Source: Roseovarius marisflavi (GTDB lineage: Bacteria; Pseudomonadota; Alphaproteobacteria; Rhodobacterales; Rhodobacteraceae). Taken from it: a stretch of DNA of 64,000 nt. The notes under the pieces are model-generated. The model ran no database searches, was not told where the DNA came from, and saw only the letters and a program-made list of their open reading frames with translations. The translations under genes and the position numbers were made by a program. Of the stretch, positions 56,541 to 63,936 are shown in pieces. The stretch is taken from NCBI RefSeq assembly GCF_900142625.1, contig NZ_FRBN01000006.1:118278-182277 (forward strand). Direction: 5' to 3'. Positions within the stretch are counted from its first letter, which is position 1, and every line of letters starts with the position of its first letter.

Positions 56541-56762
56541 CTTCGCCGGTCCTGTGAATTCAGACCGACTTCAGCCGCCGCAGCGGTGCCCTTGTGGCTG
56601 TGACAAAAGAAAGATTGGCTGGTTTGCAAAAAAGCGAAGCAGAAAGTTGAGATTTTTTGGCGACCTTCAGATGTCCGGTTCGCCGCAGGGTACGCGAGCA
56701 CAGCTTCGCACCACCCGCGCCGCCGATTCCGGTCTCGAATGTCATGGGTGCATCCGGCCTGC
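56541..56762. other. Sequence without a recognisable gene
   Basis: About 220 nt of degenerate sequence between the small opposed ORF and the SDR fragment. Short frames exist on both strands but none has a plausible start and family pattern. Confidence 0.5.
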
Positions 56763-56822
56763 TATGTGACCGGACAGACCATCGTCGCAGACGGCGGTGT
56801 GAACCGTACAGCGGGCATTTAA
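56763..56822 (+). pseudogene. C-terminal 19 codons of a short-chain dehydrogenase
   Basis: YVTGQTIVADGGVNRTAGI followed by TAA matches the SDR terminus (YVTGQ-x-x-x-x-DGG). No upstream SDR sequence is visible, so this is a fragment cut at its 5' side. Confidence 0.65.
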
Positions 56823-57011
56823 TCGCCTCGTGAATTGATCAGAACCACACAACGATTCGCAACCGTCTTGCCGCAGCTCGACTTTGCAGAGGAATCCGGC
56901 TGCGCGTCTCGAACGGGGCCCCGTCAAAGGACTTCGCAACGAACGACGCCGATGTGGTGATCCAGTGGTCCGACCGGCCGACGTGACGGATTTCGTGCGG
57001 TGGGAGGTTGA

Positions 57012-57238
57012 TCAGTTGCCGGCGTGCATCTCGTCCACGACGACCTTTCCGGGACGCGGCACCACGACCCGGAAATGCCGGGCCTGGAGCACATCCTGAA
57101 CCCAGCTCGGCCGGTAGGACACCCAGTTCACGCCGCCCACATGGCGGACGCTGTCATAGACGATCCCGTCATGCGGGCCCGCCCTGACAGACCGGCCGAA
57201 GACCTGGCTGGCCGGATATCTCGCGGGATCCGGATCGT
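57012..57238 (-). pseudogene. C-terminal fragment of a RES-domain toxin
   Basis: On the minus strand, DPDPARYPASQVFGRSVRA, HDGIVYDSVRHVGGVNWV and SYRPSWVQDVLQARHFRVVV run to TGA at 57012-57014. These match the second half of RES NAD-phosphorylase toxins. The N-terminal half, with the catalytic Arg region, and any Xre-type antitoxin are missing; the break is near 57,240, where the next fragment begins. Confidence 0.6.
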
Positions 57239-57256
57239 GCAGGTTACCCGATCGCT

Positions 57257-58015
57257 GTGAAACAGGGACGCGAGGTTGGCAGTCGCTTGAATCGTATGGT
57301 GAATGTCATCTCGCTGCCCGACGCGTTGTTTTGTGCCCGCCCCTTGGTCGATCAGTTGTTTGCCGATCGGCTGCTCACTTCCATCTACTACGGGAGGCCG
57401 GGCGCCAAGGGCCGGACTCAGAAGGCTGCGGATCGCGAAGAGATTGCCATGCTGGTTGGCAAGCTGCACGCTAAGGCGGTTGAGCTGAGTGCTGAGGTCG
57501 ACGGGTTGGTGCCGGTCTCCAAAGCCGCGGAGAAGGCCAAGGTGCCGGGCATTACCGTGGTGCACATGATCCTTGGTGGCTTCCTCAAGCGCGTCTTCCG
57601 CCTGGCTGGTCAGGACGGGGTCGGCGCGCTTCGCGTGGATCCGGCGGAGGTCAAGCAGCACCGGATATCCTGCACGGAGGGTCTTTCACCCATGGAAGCG
57701 TTTGCTTCTTTGAAGATCTCGAGGAACATCGGCTGGTGTCTGGTGGACCGGTGTCCGGATGAAGTGGGCCTTGCTGTTAATTGGATCATTGGCCCGGATG
57801 AGGATCATCGTATCCCGTGGTTCGACCCGGCGGTCGTGGCTGACTTCAAGGCGCGGCTGACGCACCCTGTGAGGATTGCCGAACGGCATGGCATTCAGAT
57901 CGGGGAAGTGGTCGGTCGGCTGAAACGGCGGAGAGTTCGACCTGAGTTGTCGGAATCTGAGGTTGGCGAGAATTTCTACCGAATCCGCGATCTGAAGGCG
58001 GATCTCTTCACCTAA
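57257..58015 (+). CDS. TniQ-like or HTH-repeat DNA-binding protein, probably a C-terminal fragment
   Basis: 252 residues from a GTG; an ATG at 57296 is also possible. Visible are helix-turn-helix-like blocks: LVPVSKAAEKAKVPGITVVHMILGG and GLSPMEAFASLKISRNIGWCLVD, followed by a basic tail (GRLKRRRVRPELSE). The tandem wing-like repeats recall the C-terminal half of TniQ/TnsD-type target selectors, but the N-terminal Cys/His region of TniQ is absent. With the TnsA-like gene 1.5 kb upstream, this could be the other end of a collapsed Tn7-like element. A terminator follows at 58056. Confidence 0.4.
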   Translation: MKQGREVGSRLNRMVNVISLPDALFCARPLVDQLFADRLLTSIYYGRPGAKGRTQKAADREEIAMLVGKLHAKAVELSAEVDGLVPVSKAAEKAKVPGITVVHMILGGFLKRVFRLAGQDGVGALRVDPAEVKQHRISCTEGLSPMEAFASLKISRNIGWCLVDRCPDEVGLAVNWIIGPDEDHRIPWFDPAVVADFKARLTHPVRIAERHGIQIGEVVGRLKRRRVRPELSESEVGENFYRIRDLKADLFT

Positions 58016-58055
58016 CATAAGGTACCTTACCGGCCCATCTCGACGAAAAATTCTA

Positions 58056-58085
58056 AGACCGTCCGCACGGGCGGTCTTTTTTTGT
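58056..58085 (+). terminator. Rho-independent terminator after the TniQ-like gene
   Basis: GACCGTCCG / GGGCGGTC-type stem with CAC loop followed by TTTTTTT. About 40 nt past the stop at 58015. Confidence 0.85.
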
Positions 58086-58267
58086 CCGGTTTGCTAGGGT
58101 ATAAATATGGCAATCTCGGGTTCGTGCGCTTTAGAAATGGGTGCCTTATGCCTGCGAGAAATAGACGTCTTATGCCTGCAGAATGGCTAAGTTGGTGGCC
58201 GCTCCAAGCTGCGGTTCCCATAAAAACAATGACTTAGGTTGTTGCAATGGCCAAGTAATGCTGGTCG

Positions 58268-58366
58268 CGACATTGGGTATTCCTACTGCCGATTAATGGC
58301 CATCGACCGTTTCCAAATGGCCAATTTGCGAGTGTGTTTTCAACGGGCGGAAACGCCCGATATTCC
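58268..58366 (+). repeat. Right copy of the diverged ~100-bp direct repeat
   Basis: CTACTGCCGATTAATGGCCA, then AAATGGCCAATTTGCGAG, GGGCGG-AAAC-GCCCG and ATTCCCG follow the same order as 55232-55330. The spacing between the copies is about 3.04 kb. Confidence 0.6.
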
Positions 58367-58623
58367 CGTCTTTGGCCCTCTGTCGCCGTGAACGAGGGTT
58401 TCAATCTATCCTGCACCAAAATGAAAGGTCGACCCTGGCATCTCGAAACCAGCGAACAAACGGCCTAAACCATCCAACAAGTCTGAAAACCGTTGCAGAT
58501 CCTGAAAGTTGCGATCCTACCCGACAAAAGTCGCGTTTCTCGCCGCGCAAGCTGCGCTTCACGCCAGACACCACATCTAAGGAAGTTGGCTGTGCGGGCA
58601 GTTTCCAGCTAGCCAGTCTCGCC

Positions 58624-58797
58624 AAATTTCCCTGAAAACAGGGAATTTGACAGGGGAAATGCACCATTTCGGGTGTATCAGGTGTCTGAGACTCTAAAAT
58701 AGGTAAATAGATCAGCGGCTTGCGGACAAATTCCCTAAAACCCCAAACAGGGAAAATATGGCGACCTTTCAGTGAAAAATCGAAGGCTTTCAGGGAA
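58624..58797. promoter_or_regulatory. Cluster of TTCCCTG/CAGGGAA palindromes
   Basis: A near-perfect hairpin AATTTCCCTG-AAAA-CAGGGAATTT lies at 58624-58648, with further copies at 58651-58660 (CAGGGGAAAT), 58728-58735 (AAATTCCCT), 58747-58754 (CAGGGAAA) and 58790-58797 (CAGGGAAT). The run ends just beyond the 3' end of the HTH gene. It could be a binding array for one of the ParB-like proteins or a recombination site; this is inference. Confidence 0.5.
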
Positions 58798-58809
58798 TGG
58801 TTATTTCGT

Positions 58810-59127
58810 TCAGGTTTCTCCCCCCATGATTTCGTCCGCCGTTGTCAGCATTCGAACAAGAGCGGTCCGTAGACATGCCAGCTCCAAAGAAATGCAAACG
58901 TCCCTTCGGCCGCACAGTGCCAGGACAGTTTCGGCAACCTGATCTGAGTGTCGCATGAGTTCGACCAGGTGTTCACCTGCGGGGCCATGCGTACCGGCCA
59001 GCCAGTTTTTCGCAGTTCGCTCTGACGCGCCCGTCCAGTTCATGGACACTTTTATCGCCTGATGTGATCCTCCGAGTTCGCGTCTCAGTGCGGCCGCAAT
59101 TTCCAGTCGGTAGTCTTCTTTGTTCAT
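58810..59127 (-). CDS. Small HTH-like regulator divergent from the recombinase
   Basis: 105 residues starting MNKEDYRLEIAAALRRELGG. The stretch IKVSMNWTGASERTAKNWLAGTHGPAGEHLVELMRHSD looks like a helix-turn-helix (ASERTAKNWLAG as recognition helix). Divergent arrangement, 138 nt from the recombinase start, suggests control of the shared promoter region. An in-frame extension upstream is rejected because the ATG at 59125-59127 begins at the coherent part. No family name recognised. Confidence 0.6.
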   Translation of the reverse strand: MNKEDYRLEIAAALRRELGGSHQAIKVSMNWTGASERTAKNWLAGTHGPAGEHLVELMRHSDQVAETVLALCGRRDVCISLELACLRTALVRMLTTADEIMGGET

Positions 59128-59250
59128 ATGCCGTTGTCCTGTTTTGGAAAAGTGTTGCCCATCTTCGGAAACACTTTTCCGAGTTCCGGCGTTTAAGCTC
59201 TGGCACAAAGGAATCACGACCATTCCCAACAGATGTCGAATTTATCGAAT

Positions 59251-59256
59251 GGAGGT
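59251..59256 (+). promoter_or_regulatory. Ribosome-binding site deciding a TTG start
   Basis: GGAGGT, 9 nt before TTG at 59266. No in-frame ATG is nearby upstream, so TTG is taken as the recombinase start. Confidence 0.75.
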
Positions 59257-59265
59257 GCTTAGCAC

Positions 59266-60840
59266 TTGAGCTGGCGCGACGATCTTGACGAGAGCCCCGA
59301 CGCTCCAAAAGCCAAGCGCGATATTCGCGGGGCGCAGTACGTGCGCATGTCGACGGAACACCAACGTTATTCGACCGACAACCAGTCCGACGCCATTGCG
59401 CGCTATGCTAAGCAGCGGGGCATCAAAATCGTTCACACCTATTCCGACGAAGGAAAGAGCGGGCTAAGGATCCAGGGTCGTGACGGGCTAAAGCAACTCA
59501 TTGATGATATTCAGTCCGGTCGGGCGGATTTCGAGGTGGTGCTGGTCTACGACATCAGTCGCTGGGGGCGATTTCAGGATGCGGATGAGAGCGCCTATTA
59601 CGAGTACATCTGCAAACGGGCTGGCATCTCCGTCACCTATTGCGCCGAGCAATTCGAGAATGATGGAAGCCCTGTCTCGACGATCGTCAAAGGCGTCAAG
59701 CGCGCCATGGCAGGTGAATACAGTCGTGAGTTGTCTCAGAAAGTATTCACGGGCCAAAGCCGCCTGATCGAACTCGGCTACCGTCAAGGTGGTCCGCCTG
59801 GGTTCGGTTTGAGGCGCATGCTGATTGACGAACATGGGGTGACAAAAGGCATCCTGGAGCGTGGTGAGCATAAGAGCATTCAGACTGACCGTGTCACTTT
59901 GGTCCCGGGTCCAGCCCATGAAATTGCCGTCGTCCAGGAGATCTTCCGCATTTTTGTCGAAGATCGGAAACCCGAGACTGAGATTGCCGAAAAACTCAAT
60001 GCGCGGGGCATCCTCACAGATCTAGGCCGTGCCTGGACCCGCGGCACCGTCCACCAAATTCTGATTAACGAGAAATACATCGGGAACAACGTGTGGAACC
60101 GAAGTTCCTTTAAGCTCAAGAAGCGGCGCGTGCAAAACGATCCAGACATCTGGATTCGGGCCAAAGGTGTTTTCGAGGGGATCGTCGACCCGGACCTGTT
60201 TGCTGCCGCCTTCGCCATCATCTGTGCACGATCGAACACTCTCACCGACGATGAAATGCTAGAGGCTTTGAAAGAGGTGTTCGAAGCCCACGGTTTTCTA
60301 TCCGGGATCGTCATAGACGAAGCGGAAGCCGTGCCCTCAAGTAGCGCTTACCGCTCGCGTTTTGGAAGTCTTCTACGGGTGTATCGGCTAGTCGGCTTTA
60401 AACCCGACCGCGATTACCGATACATCGAGATTAATCGGCGCCTGCGGGAGCTCCATCCAGATGTCGTCTCTGAAACGGTTGCTGGGATCAAAGCTTCTGG
60501 TGGGAGCGTTGAACGGCATCCCCGAACAGATTTGCTCACGATCAATCAGGAATTCACAGCCTCTCTTGTTATCGTTCGTTGCAGCGAGACCGATGCCGGT
60601 TCGCTGAGGTGGAACATCCGCTTTGATATGGCGCTCAAACCTGACATCACTATCGCTGTCCGCATGGATCGATCAAACCGTCGACCGCTTGACTACTACC
60701 TGCTCCCAAGCCTCGACATGACCCTCCCCCGCATCCGCCTGGCCGAACACAACGGCTTGTCGCTCGATGCTTATCGCTTCGACGCGCTGGACCCGTTGTT
60801 TGGCATGGCGGTTCACGTCCCTGTTGCGGAGGTGGCCTGA
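59266..60840 (+). CDS. Large serine recombinase with an unusual C-terminal region
   Basis: 524 residues. Resolvase catalytic domain: nucleophile Ser29 in YVRMSTEHQRYS, DISRWGRFQDAD (Ser98/Arg99) and DEGKSGLRIQGRDGL. The Recombinase domain (about 175-320) holds ILTDLGRAWTRGTVHQILINEKYIG. The last ~200 residues (e.g. GFLSGIVIDEAEAVPSSSAYRSRFGSL, PLDYYLLPSLDMTLPRIRLAEHNG) replace the usual zinc ribbon and coiled coil. Such enzymes integrate or invert DNA. Its stop overlaps the next start by 1 nt (TGATG). Confidence 0.9.
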   Translation: MSWRDDLDESPDAPKAKRDIRGAQYVRMSTEHQRYSTDNQSDAIARYAKQRGIKIVHTYSDEGKSGLRIQGRDGLKQLIDDIQSGRADFEVVLVYDISRWGRFQDADESAYYEYICKRAGISVTYCAEQFENDGSPVSTIVKGVKRAMAGEYSRELSQKVFTGQSRLIELGYRQGGPPGFGLRRMLIDEHGVTKGILERGEHKSIQTDRVTLVPGPAHEIAVVQEIFRIFVEDRKPETEIAEKLNARGILTDLGRAWTRGTVHQILINEKYIGNNVWNRSSFKLKKRRVQNDPDIWIRAKGVFEGIVDPDLFAAAFAIICARSNTLTDDEMLEALKEVFEAHGFLSGIVIDEAEAVPSSSAYRSRFGSLLRVYRLVGFKPDRDYRYIEINRRLRELHPDVVSETVAGIKASGGSVERHPRTDLLTINQEFTASLVIVRCSETDAGSLRWNIRFDMALKPDITIAVRMDRSNRRPLDYYLLPSLDMTLPRIRLAEHNGLSLDAYRFDALDPLFGMAVHVPVAEVA

Positions 60841-61730
60841 TGCTTGAACCGCAGCCCCAAGCCGCCGAATGGATCCCGATGGATTGCATCACAGTTGTAA
60901 ATCCGCGTGTACGTAATCGGAAGGTATTCAGAGAGATCGTAGATAATATAGCCGAACTTGGCCTGAAGCGCCCTATCACAGTCGCCGCGCGGAAGAGCAG
61001 TTATGGCCCGCGTTACGATCTGGTCTGTGGTCAGGGGCGCCTGGAGGCCTTCCAGGAGCTCGGTCAAACCAAGATCCCGGCGATTGTCATCGGCGCGAGT
61101 AGCGAAGACTGCTTGGTCATGAGTCTCATCGAGAACTTGGCTCGACGGCAGCATCGGGCACTAGATCTTCTGCGCGATATCAAAGGCTTGAAAGAGCGTG
61201 GATATACTGGCCCCGAGATCGCCCGGAAAACCCACCTGTCCCTCAAATATGTCCACGGTGTCCTTCGGCTCCTTGAGAGTGGGGAGCACAGACTGCTTCG
61301 GGCTGTTGAAAGCGGAAAAATGCCCGTCAGTGTGGCTGTCGACATAGCCGAAGCCAAGGATACGGAAGTACAGGAGGTTTTGCGTCAGGCATACGAGAGC
61401 AACCAATTGCGGGGCGGTAGGCTGATGGCTGCAAAACGCTTGGTAGAGGCACGTCAGCAACACGGCAAAGGAAGTCTGAGTGCGGACCGGACGAAGAGAC
61501 GCTCGCTATCGGTCGATAGTTTGATACGAACCTATCAGAACGACGTCGAAAAGAAGCAGTTGTTGCTACGCAAGGCCACGGGCACGCGCAACGAGTTGAT
61601 GTTCATCACCGAGGCTATGCGCAAACTTTTGAACGACGAAAACTTTATAACCCTCCTCAGGGCTGAGGGGTTGGCGACCATTCCTCAGAACCTCTCTGAT
61701 CGTTTGGCCGCTCGGACGGGAGACATCTGA
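60840..61730 (+). CDS. ParB/RepB-family protein 1 (CTPase-motif type)
   Basis: 296 residues. ParB N-terminal domain: IAELGLKRPITVAARK, CGQGRLEAFQELG (residues 63-75, the GERR-type box as GQGR) and LIENLARRQHRALD (ENLxR box, 97-110). An HTH follows (GYTGPEIARKTHLSLKYVHGVLRLL), then a RepB-type C-terminal part (SVDSLIRTYQNDVEKKQLLL). Canonical ParB proteins slide on DNA and bind CTP. There is no parA/repA, so this is unlikely to be ordinary plasmid partition. TGATG overlaps on both sides. Confidence 0.85.
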   Translation: MLEPQPQAAEWIPMDCITVVNPRVRNRKVFREIVDNIAELGLKRPITVAARKSSYGPRYDLVCGQGRLEAFQELGQTKIPAIVIGASSEDCLVMSLIENLARRQHRALDLLRDIKGLKERGYTGPEIARKTHLSLKYVHGVLRLLESGEHRLLRAVESGKMPVSVAVDIAEAKDTEVQEVLRQAYESNQLRGGRLMAAKRLVEARQQHGKGSLSADRTKRRSLSVDSLIRTYQNDVEKKQLLLRKATGTRNELMFITEAMRKLLNDENFITLLRAEGLATIPQNLSDRLAARTGDI

Positions 61731-62629
61731 TGGCTCGATCAGGACGCACCAAAACCATTGATATGGCATTCGAAAAAGACCTCATTCGGCTGTCGCTGGA
61801 CAAGATCTTCCCGCTCTACGCCGTTCAGAATGAGACCAAGGAAACGGTGAAGTATCGACAGGTCGTTGCCTCGGTCAAAGAGGTTGGTCTGGTTGAACCT
61901 CTTGTCGTCGCTCCTGACAAGTCTGACCCCGATAAATACATGCTGCTCGATGGACATGTGCGTCTCTCGATCCTGACGGATCTCGGAGAGGTCGATGTGC
62001 TGTGTCAGGTTTCAACGGACGATGAGGCCTTTACCTATAACAAGCGGATCAGCCGCCTTGCGACCATTCAGGAGCACAAAATGATCCTGAAGGCCCTTGA
62101 ACGTGGTGTTCCGGAAAAACGACTGGCGCGAGCGCTCAACGTGAACGTCAGATCTCTACAAGACAAGACGCGGCTTCTGGATGGGATTTGTGCAGAGGCG
62201 GCCGAGCTCCTCAAAGACAAACAGGTCGCGCTGACGGGATTTCAAGTTCTCAAGAAAATGAAACCAATGCGCCAGATCGAGGCTGCTGAGTTGATGGTGA
62301 CGATGAACAAATTCACCGTCAACTACGCCCGTTCGCTTCTGGCAGCGACGTCGGCCAGCGAGCTGAAAGACCCTCAGAAACCTAAAGCTGTGAAGGGGGT
62401 TTCTCGGCAGCAACTGGAGTCGATGGAGCGCGAGTCCGCTAATTTGGAGCGTGAACTGCGTCTGGTTGAGGACACCTATGGACGCGACCACCTCGATCTG
62501 GTTCTGGCACGTGGTTACGTCTCGAAGCTCATTAGCAACGCACGCATCACCCGGTATCTCGAGATGTATCATCCCGAGTTTCTGCCTGAGTTTGAAAAGA
62601 TCACTGAAACGGAAGCTTTGGCATCTTGA
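61730..62629 (+). CDS. ParB/RepB-family protein 2 (lacks the ENLxR box)
   Basis: 299 residues. ParB-like N-terminus with VGLVEPLVVAPDK and MLLDGHVRLSILTDLG (71-86, a DGHxR version of the box); in place of ENLxR it reads YNKRISRLATIQEHKMIL. HTH region GVPEKRLARALNVNVRSLQDKTRLL, then a RepB plasmid-partition domain (LLKDKQVALTGFQVLKKMKPMRQIEAAELM). The sequence differs strongly from protein 1, so it is not a recent duplicate. Last gene of the coupled operon. Confidence 0.85.
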   Translation: MARSGRTKTIDMAFEKDLIRLSLDKIFPLYAVQNETKETVKYRQVVASVKEVGLVEPLVVAPDKSDPDKYMLLDGHVRLSILTDLGEVDVLCQVSTDDEAFTYNKRISRLATIQEHKMILKALERGVPEKRLARALNVNVRSLQDKTRLLDGICAEAAELLKDKQVALTGFQVLKKMKPMRQIEAAELMVTMNKFTVNYARSLLAATSASELKDPQKPKAVKGVSRQQLESMERESANLERELRLVEDTYGRDHLDLVLARGYVSKLISNARITRYLEMYHPEFLPEFEKITETEALAS

Positions 62630-62840
62630 TCCGAGTGGTTTCGGTCAATTGCGGCCGGGCTGCGTTTGGGGACCCGGACCCATTGACGCGCGGGGACCGC
62701 AGGAGACGCCGCACGGTGGGGCGGATCAAGTGCGGGGTGGGAATGGCGGCGAACCCGCACTGGGCCCACCTAGCCGAGATTTTTCACGCGGCAATCTTGT
62801 GAAAACTGATCACAAGAGGCGGCGCTCCGATGTATTTATG
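62630..62840. other. Junction between the ParB-like operon and the IS481 element
   Basis: About 210 nt with no supported gene. A short plus-strand frame reading VGRIKCGVGMAANPHWAHLA looks like the end of some element-borne gene but was not recognised. Confidence 0.4.
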
Positions 62841-63896
62841 TGTAGTGGTTCAGATGTGATCTGACAGTTGGCCGTTTTTCTGGCGGCGTCTGTCAGGCGA
62901 AGTTCAGGTCACGAACTTTTCCCGCCAGATTTCTTTCCCGTCGATCATAGTTTCGATGGGTGTTCTGCCGCAACACATTTTACCCTGATGCGTGCGCTCA
63001 TGGTTGTAGTGATACAGCCACTTGTCCAGATCAGCCTGCAGCGCGTCGATGCTGTCGTAGAGCTTCTTGCGGAACGCGATCTGGTAAAATTCCTGCAGGA
63101 TCGTTTTGTGGAACCGCTCGCAGATGGCGTTCGTTTGCGGTGATTTCACCTTGGTCTTGGTGTGATCAATGTCATTGATTGCCAGGAAGAGCTGGAAGTC
63201 GTGTTTGTCGACGCGCCCGCAATATTCCGTGCCGCGATCGGTCATGATCCGCAGCACCGGCAGGTCGTGCTCCTCGTGGAAGGGCAGCACCCTGTCGTTC
63301 AGCAGGTCCGCTGCCGTGATCGGGGTCTTGGTGGTGTAGAGCTTGGCGTGTGCCACCTTGCAACAGGTGTCGACGTAGGTCTGCTGGTAGACCCGCCCGA
63401 CGCCCTTGAGGGTGCCGACATAGAACGTGTCTTGTGATCCCAGATAGCCTGGATGGGCGGTCTCGATCTCACCGCAAACTTCATCATCGTATTTCTTCTT
63501 TTCAAGCGCCTGGACCTGAGCTTCGGTCAGAATGCCGCCGTCTTCGGCCACCTTGGCTTCCAGTGCCTTGAGGCGGGCCTTGAAGTTCGCCAGATCGTGC
63601 CGCAGCCAGATCGACCGGACACCGGACGGCGAGACAAAGACGCCCAGCTTGCGCAGTTCATTGGATGTCCGGGCCTGGCCATAGGCTGGGAAGTCGGTGG
63701 CGGATTTGATCACCGCCTCCTCGGTCGCCTGATCCACCCGGTTCGCCAGATTGGGCTTGCGACGTGCGCGCTCGAACAGGGCTTCAACGCCGCCATCCTC
63801 GACCGCCGATTTGTAGCGATAGAAGGTATCGCGAGACATGCCCATGACCTGGCAGGCTTTGCTGACGTTGCCCAACTCCTCAGTCAGGTTCAGCAA
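62841..63896 (-). mobile_element. IS481-family insertion sequence, right end not found
   Basis: Contains the transposase gene at 62904-63896. The candidate left terminal repeat begins TGTAGTGGTTCAGATGTG at 62841. No matching inverted copy was seen before base 64000, so the other end is either truncated or outside the window. Confidence 0.6.
62904..63896 (-). CDS. IS481-family transposase, 5' end missing
   Basis: 330 residues. HTH (LGNVSKACQVMGMSRDTFYRYK) and DDE integrase core: SQDTFYVGTLKGVGRVYQQTYVD, RIMTDRGTEYCG and TNAICERFHKTILQEFY supply the D-D-E triad. No ATG is in frame: the ORF begins at TTG, and TAG lies five codons upstream, while related transposases have about 15 more N-terminal residues. 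The gene may be inactive or joined to another element at its 5' end. Confidence 0.85.
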   Translation of the reverse strand: MLNLTEELGNVSKACQVMGMSRDTFYRYKSAVEDGGVEALFERARRKPNLANRVDQATEEAVIKSATDFPAYGQARTSNELRKLGVFVSPSGVRSIWLRHDLANFKARLKALEAKVAEDGGILTEAQVQALEKKKYDDEVCGEIETAHPGYLGSQDTFYVGTLKGVGRVYQQTYVDTCCKVAHAKLYTTKTPITAADLLNDRVLPFHEEHDLPVLRIMTDRGTEYCGRVDKHDFQLFLAINDIDHTKTKVKSPQTNAICERFHKTILQEFYQIAFRKKLYDSIDALQADLDKWLYHYNHERTHQGKMCCGRTPIETMIDGKEIWREKFVT

Positions 63897-63936
63897 GCCT
63901 GTTTTGAGCTATGCCCGAAAGTTGGTGACGGCGTGA

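Larger units (their letters stand above)
58016..58809. other. Non-coding control region: terminator, repeat, palindromes
   Basis: 794 nt with no convincing ORF. In order: a terminator (58056-58085), a further ATGGCCA word (58246-58252), the right ~100-bp repeat (58268-58366) and a run of TTCCCTG/CAGGGAA palindromes (58624-58797). AT content is higher than in the core. Confidence 0.6.

Noticed and set aside
55688..58015. Active Tn7-like transposon
   Set aside because: TnsB and TnsC are missing and the genes between are fragments; only remnants can be claimed.
55211..58809. CRISPR array or CRISPR-associated Tn7-like system
   Set aside because: The repeats seen are only two or three copies, irregularly spaced and palindromic, with no spacers and no cas genes.
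60840..62629. Plasmid repABC partition locus
   Set aside because: There is no repA (ParA) or repC replication gene; only ParB/RepB-like proteins are present beside a recombinase.
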